Shown here one piece after another: positions 6,339 through 11,521 of a DNA stretch of 11,521 bases; positions within the stretch are counted from its first letter, which is position 1; every line of letters begins with the position of its first letter. The notes beneath the pieces are model-generated. The model was not told the origin of the DNA and did not search any database. It saw nothing but the letters and a program-made list of their open reading frames with translations. Origin of the DNA: JANNHP01 sp031404455 (GTDB lineage: Bacteria; Planctomycetota; JAJSAM01; JAJVHW01); assembly GCA_031404455.1 (NCBI GenBank), contig JANNHP010000055.1, forward strand, positions 1 to 11,521, read 5' to 3'. Both the position numbers and the translations under genes were made by a program.

Positions 6339-9300
6339 ATGATCGAGCGCATCATCGAGTGGTGCGGGCGGCGCCGCTGGCTCGTGCTGATCGCCGCGAT
6401 CGTCGCAACGCTCGGCGCGGTCTGGTCGATGCGGAGGGTGCCTCTCGACGCGCTGCCGGACCTCTCCGACACGCAGGTGATCGTGGCGACCGAGTGGATG
6501 GGCCGGAGTCCCACCCTCATCGAGGACCAAGTCACCTACCCGATCACCACGGCGTTCCTCGGCGCCCCGAAGGTCAGGGCGGTGCGGGGCCTCACGATGT
6601 TCGGGATGTCCTTCGTCTACGTGATCTTCGAGGACGGGACGGACCTCTACTGGGCGCGCAGCCGCACGCTCGAGTACCTATCGAAACTCCAGGGGCAGCT
6701 CCCGCCGGGAGTGACGCCGCAGATCGGGCCGGACGCGACGGGCGTCGGCTGGGTCTACGAGTACGCGCTCGTCGATCGCACCGGGAAGCACGACCTCGCG
6801 GACCTCCGCTCCTACCAGGACTGGACGCTGCGGTACGCGCTCCAGGCAGTCCCCGGCGTCGCCGAGGTCGCGAGCGTCGGCGGCTACGAGAAGCAGTACC
6901 AGGTGACCGTCGATCCGACGCGGCTCCTGGCGCACGGCCTGCCGCTGCGTTCCGTCGTCGAGGCGATTCGGATGTCGAACGCCGACGTCGGCGGCCGGAC
7001 GATCGAGTTCGCCGAGCACGAGTACGTGGTTCGCGGGCGCGGGTATCTGACGGGCGTCGAGGACATCGGGAAAGTCGTCGTCGGGGGCAACGGCGGCGGC
7101 ACTCCGATCCGGATCGCGGACATCGGGACAGTTCAGATCGGCGGGAACATCCGCCGGGGGTTCGTGGAGCTGAACGGCGAGGGCGAGGCCGTCGGCGGGA
7201 TCGTCGTCATGCGGACCGGCGAGAACGCGCTCGGCGTGATCGAGCGCGTCAAGGCGCGGATCGAGGAACTGCGCCCGTCCTTCCCGGAAGGCGTCGAACT
7301 CGTTCCCACCTACGACCGGTCGGAACTGATCGAGGCCTCCGTCGCGACTCTCTCCGACGCCGTCATCCAGGGGCTGATCGCGATGGCGCTCGTCACCGCC
7401 GCGTTCCTCTTGCACCTGCGCTCCGCGCTCGTCGCGATCATCCTGCTGCCGGTGGCGGTCGTGCTCTCGTTCGTCCCCATGTACGCGTTCGGGATGTCGA
7501 CGAACATCATGGCGCTGGCCGGGATCATCCTCGCGATCGGCGACATGGACGACGCCGCGGTCGTCCTGGTCGAGAACGCCCACCGCCGTCTCGAGAAGGC
7601 GGGCGCCGGCGCCGACCGTGTCCAGACGATCCTCGACGCCGCGAAGGAGTTGGGTCCGCCGATCTTCGGATCGCTCCTGATCCTCACCGTGGCGTTCCTG
7701 CCGGTCTTCGCGCTGGAGGGACAGGAGGGTCGGCTCTTCAGTCCGCTCGCGTGGACGAAGACGTTCTCGATGGGCTTCGCGGCACTCCTGTCGATCACGC
7801 TGGCGCCCGCGCTGATGGTGTTCCTCATCCGCGGGAAGATCCGTCCCGAGGCGAAGAACCCGATCAGCCGCCTGCTCACGGCCGCGTACCGGCCCGCGAT
7901 CGCGTTCGTCCTCGCCTGGCGGTGGGCGTTCCTGGCGCTGACCGCGGTGGCGCTCGCCTTGACGGTCGGAGTGTTCCTCAGCCTCGGGAGCGAGTTCATG
8001 CCGCCGCTCGAGGAGGGATCGCTCCTCTACATGCCGGTCAGCGTGCCCGGCATCTCGATCGAGGAGGCGAAGCGCGTCGTCGGAATCCAGGACCGCGCGC
8101 TGCGCGCGTTCCCCGAGGTCGCGTCCGTCTTCGGGAAGGCCGGGCGCGCGGAGACCGCGACCGACCCCGCGCCGCTCTCGATGATCGAGACGGTCGTGGT
8201 GCTGCGCCCAAAGGACGAGTGGCGCGAGGGGATGACGAGCGAGCGCTTGGTCGCCGATCTCGCGAAGGCGGCGGAGACGCCGGGGTTCCAGGGCGCGTGG
8301 ACGATGCCCGTCAAGGCGCGGGTGGACATGCTCTCGACGGGCATCCGCACGCCGATCGGTGTGAAGGTGTTCGGCCCGGATCTCGCAACCATCGCCTCGC
8401 TCGGCGAACGCCTCGAGGGAGTGTTGCGGTCGGTGGAGGGGACGCGCAGCGTCTACGCCGAGCGCGAGATGGGCGGCTTCTATCTCGACTTCATCCCGGA
8501 CCGCGACGAGATCGCCCGCTACGGACTCAGGGTGATGGACGTGCTCGACGTCGTCGAGTCGGCGATCGGCGGCATGGACGTCGACCGGACGATCGAGGGC
8601 CGCGAGCGCTACACCGTGAACGTCCGCTATCCGCGCGAGCTGCGGGACGATCGCGCCTCGCTCGAGCGCGTCCTCGTTCCTGTGATGTCCGGATCCGCCG
8701 CCGGGATGGCATCCGATCCGGCGTCAGCGGCCATGCCTTCGGCGGCATCGTCGGCGACGCGCACCGCGCAGGTGCCGCTCTCCCAGCTCGGACGGTTCGA
8801 GACGGTCATGGGACCGCCGATGATCAAGTCCGAGGCGGGCTCGCCAGTCGGCTGGGTCTACGTGGACGTCGAGGGGCGCGACATCGGCGGGTACGTCGAG
8901 GACGCGAAGACCGCCGTCGCGCGCGACGTCCAGATCCCGCCGGGATATCGACTCGCCTGGACGGGTCAATACGAGTTCCTGGAACGGATCCGCGCGCGGA
9001 TGCAGTACCTCATCCCGCTGACGCTCCTCCTCGTGTTCGCGATCCTCTACGTGAGTCTCAAGGGCGTCACGCAGTCGCTCCTGGTGATGTCCGCCGTGCC
9101 GCTCGCGCTCATCGGCGCGGTCCTGACGATGGCCGTTCTCGGACACAACACGTCGATCGCAGCGTACGTCGGAATGATCGCCCTCGTCGGCATGGCCGCC
9201 GAGACCGCCACGATCATGGTGGTGTATCTCGACCAGGCGTACCGGGAAGGGATCGAGGCGGGCCGGCTGCACTCGATGGCCGACCTCGTACCGCTGGTCG

Positions 9301-9548
9301 CCGAGACCGCGACGCGCCGCGTGCGTCCGCTGATGATGACCATGGCCACGGACGTCGTCGCGCTGATGCCGGTCATGTTCGCGATGGGGCCAGGCGCCGA
9401 CGTCGCCAAGCGCATCGCGTCGCCGATGTGGGGCGGGCTCGTCTCGCTGCTCGTCCTGACGCTCTTCGTGATCCCGGCGCTCTACGTGGTCTGGCGTGGA
9501 CGGCAACTTCGGACGATCGCCCAGGGCGCGCCGGAGTCGAAACCGTGA
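6339..9548 (+). CDS. cusA: CusA-type heavy-metal RND efflux pump (Cu(I)/Ag(I))
   Basis: The ATG at 6339 is two bases after the cusB stop; the open frame continues upstream but only as a shadow of cusB. The 1069-residue protein starts MIERIIEWCGRRRWLVLIAAIVATLGAVWSMRRVPLDALPDLSDTQV, the usual RND TM1 and first porter strand. Residues 565 (YMP), 615 (PLSM) and 664 (RVDM) are methionines with the spacing of E. coli CusA Met573/623/672, the Cu/Ag site, so the substrate class is well supported. TM4 carries IGDMDDAAVVLVENAHRRLE, where Asp405 equals the essential CusA Asp405 but residues 402 and 404 are also Asp. Glu955 matches CusA Glu939, whereas the Lys984 position is Leu998 (RVRPLMMT). An extra Ala/Ser/Met-rich stretch of about 25 residues lies at 785-810. 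As in the family, it is an inner-membrane proton-driven trimer. Confidence 0.95.
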   Translation: MIERIIEWCGRRRWLVLIAAIVATLGAVWSMRRVPLDALPDLSDTQVIVATEWMGRSPTLIEDQVTYPITTAFLGAPKVRAVRGLTMFGMSFVYVIFEDGTDLYWARSRTLEYLSKLQGQLPPGVTPQIGPDATGVGWVYEYALVDRTGKHDLADLRSYQDWTLRYALQAVPGVAEVASVGGYEKQYQVTVDPTRLLAHGLPLRSVVEAIRMSNADVGGRTIEFAEHEYVVRGRGYLTGVEDIGKVVVGGNGGGTPIRIADIGTVQIGGNIRRGFVELNGEGEAVGGIVVMRTGENALGVIERVKARIEELRPSFPEGVELVPTYDRSELIEASVATLSDAVIQGLIAMALVTAAFLLHLRSALVAIILLPVAVVLSFVPMYAFGMSTNIMALAGIILAIGDMDDAAVVLVENAHRRLEKAGAGADRVQTILDAAKELGPPIFGSLLILTVAFLPVFALEGQEGRLFSPLAWTKTFSMGFAALLSITLAPALMVFLIRGKIRPEAKNPISRLLTAAYRPAIAFVLAWRWAFLALTAVALALTVGVFLSLGSEFMPPLEEGSLLYMPVSVPGISIEEAKRVVGIQDRALRAFPEVASVFGKAGRAETATDPAPLSMIETVVVLRPKDEWREGMTSERLVADLAKAAETPGFQGAWTMPVKARVDMLSTGIRTPIGVKVFGPDLATIASLGERLEGVLRSVEGTRSVYAEREMGGFYLDFIPDRDEIARYGLRVMDVLDVVESAIGGMDVDRTIEGRERYTVNVRYPRELRDDRASLERVLVPVMSGSAAGMASDPASAAMPSAASSATRTAQVPLSQLGRFETVMGPPMIKSEAGSPVGWVYVDVEGRDIGGYVEDAKTAVARDVQIPPGYRLAWTGQYEFLERIRARMQYLIPLTLLLVFAILYVSLKGVTQSLLVMSAVPLALIGAVLTMAVLGHNTSIAAYVGMIALVGMAAETATIMVVYLDQAYREGIEAGRLHSMADLVPLVAETATRRVRPLMMTMATDVVALMPVMFAMGPGADVAKRIASPMWGGLVSLLVLTLFVIPALYVVWRGRQLRTIAQGAPESKP

Positions 9549-9603
9549 CGGCCTCCGCACCGGTCCCCATGTCGGATGATCCACGGCCGAAGAGGCGGCG
9601 ACC

Positions 9604-10410
9604 ATGAGCAAGAACGTCAAGGAACGACGATCGAGTGGCGACACCCCCTCGATCTCGAAACGGGCCTACAAGGAAAGCCTGCGCAAGCTCCAGTTCGAGT
9701 TGGTCAAGCTGCAACGGCACTTCATCAAGCGCAGAGAGAAGATACTGATCATCCTGGAAGGCCGCGATGCGTCCGGCAAGGACGGCACGATCAAGCGCAT
9801 CGTCAAGCACTTGAGTCCGCGCGAAACCCGTGTCGTCGCTCTCGGCAAACCCTCCGATCGGGACCGCGCCACTTGGTACTTCCAGCGTTACGTTCTTCAC
9901 TTGCCGGCGGGCGAGGAGCTCGTGCTCTTCAATCGCAGTTGGTACAACCGCGCCGGTGTCGAGCGGGTGATGGGATTCTGCACCAAGGCCGAACACGAGG
10001 AGTTCCTGGGTTCAGTCTCGAACTTCGAGAACATGCTGGTGCGCGCGGGAGTCAAGCTCCTCAAGTACTACCTCGACATCAGCAAGTCCGAACAACGACG
10101 GCGGTTGAAGGATCGGAAGACGGACCCGCGCAAGCAGTGGAAGGTCAGCCCGATCGACGAGCAGGCGGTCGAGCGCTGGAACGCGTACAGCCTGGCCCGG
10201 AACGAGATGCTGGCGCGCTCGCATACCCCGACGGCGCCATGGACTCTGGTGCGCGCCAATGACAAGCGCCAGGCACGGCTCAACGTCATCAAGGATCTCC
10301 TCGGCCGGTTTCAGTACGCCGGGAAGGACAAGCGGCTGATCCGGCCGGACCGCAGGATCGTGTTTCCATACGACGTCTCGAACATCGGAAGCGGCCGTCT
10401 TGCGGAGTGA
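9604..10410 (+). CDS. ppk2: polyphosphate kinase 2 family protein, class I type
   Basis: The ATG follows GAAGAGG by about 8 nt. The 268-residue protein is a single PPK2 domain. The Walker A loop is GRDASGKDG (53-61); the Walker B region is ELVLFNRSWYNRAGVERVMGF (105-125), with Asn110 where several members have Asp. The lid segment is KDRKTDPRKQWKVSPID (169-185), then ERWNAYSLARNEML, and the C-terminal PYDVSNIG. By family, PPK2 class I enzymes use polyphosphate to phosphorylate ADP or GDP. It is cytoplasmic, with a Lys/Arg-rich N-terminus. It lies 55 bp after cusA and 50 bp before the HMA-like gene on the same strand, so co-transcription is likely. This links polyphosphate to copper handling: either ATP supply to the P-type ATPase or metal-phosphate detoxification, both inferred. 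Confidence 0.93.
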   Translation: MSKNVKERRSSGDTPSISKRAYKESLRKLQFELVKLQRHFIKRREKILIILEGRDASGKDGTIKRIVKHLSPRETRVVALGKPSDRDRATWYFQRYVLHLPAGEELVLFNRSWYNRAGVERVMGFCTKAEHEEFLGSVSNFENMLVRAGVKLLKYYLDISKSEQRRRLKDRKTDPRKQWKVSPIDEQAVERWNAYSLARNEMLARSHTPTAPWTLVRANDKRQARLNVIKDLLGRFQYAGKDKRLIRPDRRIVFPYDVSNIGSGRLAE

Positions 10411-10460
10411 ATGAAGGTGCGGAAAGACGTCCTGAACAGGTGGCCCATCGAGGAGGCGCG

Positions 10461-11021
10461 ATGAAGACGAGTGTCATTCAAGTCCACGACATGCTCTCCG
10501 TATTGAGCGTGGTCGGGGTCGAGAAGCGGATCGGCGAGGTGCCGGGTGTCGAGAGCGTCACCGTGAACTACGACGCGGGAAACGCCACGGTGCGCTACGA
10601 CGAGACCCGACTCGACGTCGCCGACATCAAGTCGGCGGTGCGTCAGCGCGCGCATGAGTCGGATGACTTCCCGCCCGAGCATGCGGACGAGCACAAGCCG
10701 GACGGCGCGCGTGTCGTGGCGACAACTCCGGTGGCCGCGCCGCCTCCCGTCGCCGCGACGACGGCCGCTGCGCCGAAGGCCGTGCCGGTCGTGCCCGCCG
10801 CCGTGCCCGGTGTGCAGTCGCCCAAGCCCGTCGTCACGGTGCCCACGGCTACCGCCGTGCCACCCGCCGTCGCTGCCTCCCCGACGGCTCTCCCGACAAA
10901 GCCGCCCGCCGCCGCGTCCGCGCCGGTCGCTCCGCCTCCCAAGCCCGCACCCGCGCCGTCGAAAGCGCCTCCACCCGCGCCCGCTGCTCTGCGGCCGCCC
11001 GCCGCTCCTGGTGGCGACTGA
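10461..11021 (+). CDS. HMA-like domain protein with Pro/Ala-rich tail, probably the front part of a P-type ATPase
   Basis: The ATG follows AGGAGG at 10451-10456. The 186-residue product begins MKTSVIQVHDMLSVLSVVGVEKRIGEVPGVESVTVNYDAGNATVRYDETRL, a clear heavy-metal-associated (HMA) fold pattern: GVEKRIGEVPGVESVTVNY and ATVRYD are diagnostic. The metal loop normally GMTCxxC is DMLSVLS here, so both cysteines are Ser (Ser13, Ser16). From memory, such HDMLSVLS domains occur at the N-terminus of some proteobacterial copper-type P-ATPases. Residues 69-82 are acidic with three His (PPEHADEHKPDG), and the remaining hundred residues are a Pro/Ala/Val low-complexity linker. The frame stops at TGA 11019-11021, yet the same frame continues open with more Pro/Ala linker into an ATPase. 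I take this as a split or interrupted HMA-linker-ATPase gene; a stand-alone protein is the alternative. Confidence 0.75.
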   Translation: MKTSVIQVHDMLSVLSVVGVEKRIGEVPGVESVTVNYDAGNATVRYDETRLDVADIKSAVRQRAHESDDFPPEHADEHKPDGARVVATTPVAAPPPVAATTAAAPKAVPVVPAAVPGVQSPKPVVTVPTATAVPPAVAASPTALPTKPPAAASAPVAPPPKPAPAPSKAPPPAPAALRPPAAPGGD

Positions 11022-11037
11022 CCTCTGGACAGAGCGG

Positions 11038-11060
11038 CGCCGGCGGCGCCGCCGCCGGCG
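11038..11060 (+). promoter_or_regulatory. very stable GC hairpin 16 nt after the in-frame TGA
   Basis: CGCCGGCGGC (11038-11047) and GCCGCCGGCG (11051-11060) pair perfectly over 10 bp with a 3-nt loop. It sits just after the TGA that splits the HMA-like and ATPase frames. It also codes for Ala/Pro in the continuing frame, so codon bias alone may produce it. It could act as a terminator, as a stimulator of stop-codon read-through, or have no role. Confidence 0.35.
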
Positions 11061-11135
11061 TCCGTGGCTGCTGCTCCGCAAACTCGCCCAGTTTCGACGG
11101 ACGCCACGCCCGCGACGATCGGCGCACCGGCCTCC

Positions 11136-11521
11136 GTGCCGTGGCACGCGCTCACCGCGGACGACAGCGTCGCGCGCCTGGAGACGGACTCCGCCCATGG
11201 ACTCGCGGCCGACGAGGTGGCGCGACGGCTCGCAGCGTCCGGCCCGAATGCGCTTCCCGAGCCGAAAGGCAAGAGCCGCTTCGCAATGTTCGCGGGACAG
11301 TTCACGAACCTGCTCGTGGCGCTGCTCGCCGGATCGGCCGTGCTCATGGTCGTTCTCGGCGAGATGGTGGACGCTGCGGCGATCGCGGGAATCCTCGTCC
11401 TGAACGCGGTCCTCGGCTTCACGCAGGAGCGCCGCGCCGCCGACGCGCTGGCCGCGCTGCGAAGGATGGCTGCACCGCACGCGCGGGTTCGGCGGGACGG
11501 CGCGACCGCGATCGTGCCCGC
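11136..11521 (+). CDS. P2-type cation-transporting ATPase, N-terminal part (runs off the right edge)
   Basis: From the GTG at 11136 the frame reads MPWHALTADDSVARLETDSAHGLAADEVARRLAASGPNALPE, the classic Cation_ATPase_N domain. It continues with FAGQFTNLLVALLAGSAVLMVVLGEMVDAAAIAGILVLNAVLGFTQERRAADALAALRRM, the first two membrane helices with the NA-GF-QE motif, then VRRDGAT, the start of the actuator domain. This places it with P2 (Ca2+/Na+-type) ATPases rather than copper P1B enzymes; the ion cannot be told without the later helices. No ribosome site precedes this GTG. The same frame is open back to 11022 and codes for Pro/Ala linker, in phase with the HMA-like gene, so the true protein may begin at 10461 with a TGA in between. 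The open end is cut only by the window. Confidence 0.85.
   Translation, partial: MPWHALTADDSVARLETDSAHGLAADEVARRLAASGPNALPEPKGKSRFAMFAGQFTNLLVALLAGSAVLMVVLGEMVDAAAIAGILVLNAVLGFTQERRAADALAALRRMAAPHARVRRDGATAIVP

Noticed and set aside
6359..9607. A 1082-codon frame overlapping cusA
   Set aside because: Very Arg/Gly/Asp-rich out-of-frame reading of cusA; typical high-GC shadow.
11019..11060. TGA plus hairpin as a selenocysteine insertion site
   Set aside because: The TGA lies in a Pro/Ala linker where no selenocysteine function is expected, and no selenoprotein family matches. Ordinary stop, mutation or read-through is more likely.
10311..11480. Long minus-strand frame under the HMA and ATPase genes
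   Set aside because: Arg/Gly/Ser low-complexity antisense of a Pro/Ala linker; no domain and no ribosome site.

Overview
The window is very GC-rich DNA from a Gram-negative, free-living bacterium. Proof of the envelope type comes from a TolC-like lipoprotein, a CusB-like adaptor, an RND pump and several exported proteins. The style (many secreted Cys-rich proteins with CPxMGG...HCCxxC motifs, GTG starts, small lipoproteins) recalls Planctomycetes or a neighbouring deep-branching lineage, but the taxon is an inference from protein flavour only. The theme is copper/silver handling.

Left part (1-1904). The start of a TolC-like outer-membrane factor lies on the minus strand and runs off the left edge (1-590). 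Next comes about 745 bp without an intact gene, holding what looks like the relic of a sensor histidine kinase ending just past its H-box (about 786-1061). A 28-residue lipoprotein gene (1336-1422) follows, convergent with a 125-residue cytoplasmic protein of unknown function on the minus strand (1505-1882).

Middle part (2072-4857). Three exported proteins are encoded on the plus strand: a protein with two tandem, about 60% identical TRASH/YHS-like metal-binding domains, a TPR-like periplasmic protein, and a Met/His-rich copper-binding-type protein. The block ends in a strong hairpin at 4821-4857.

Right part (4966-11521). A pair of overlapping inverted repeats (4966-4991) precedes cusB-like, cusA, ppk2, an HMA-like gene and a P-type ATPase, all on the plus strand with short gaps. 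CusA keeps the three methionines of the Cu(I)/Ag(I) site but has an altered transmembrane charge set. PPK2 could supply nucleoside triphosphate from polyphosphate or link polyphosphate to metal tolerance. The HMA-like domain has SxxS where CxxC is expected. Its Pro/Ala linker is cut by one in-frame TGA, after which the same frame continues as Pro/Ala linker and runs into a P2-type ATPase, so the two entries may be one interrupted or conditionally read-through gene.

A working model: periplasmic copper is bound by the TRASH and Met/His proteins, expelled by CusBA plus the TolC-like factor, and an ATPase with polyphosphate-based energy completes the set. No tRNA, rRNA, CRISPR array or insertion sequence was seen.
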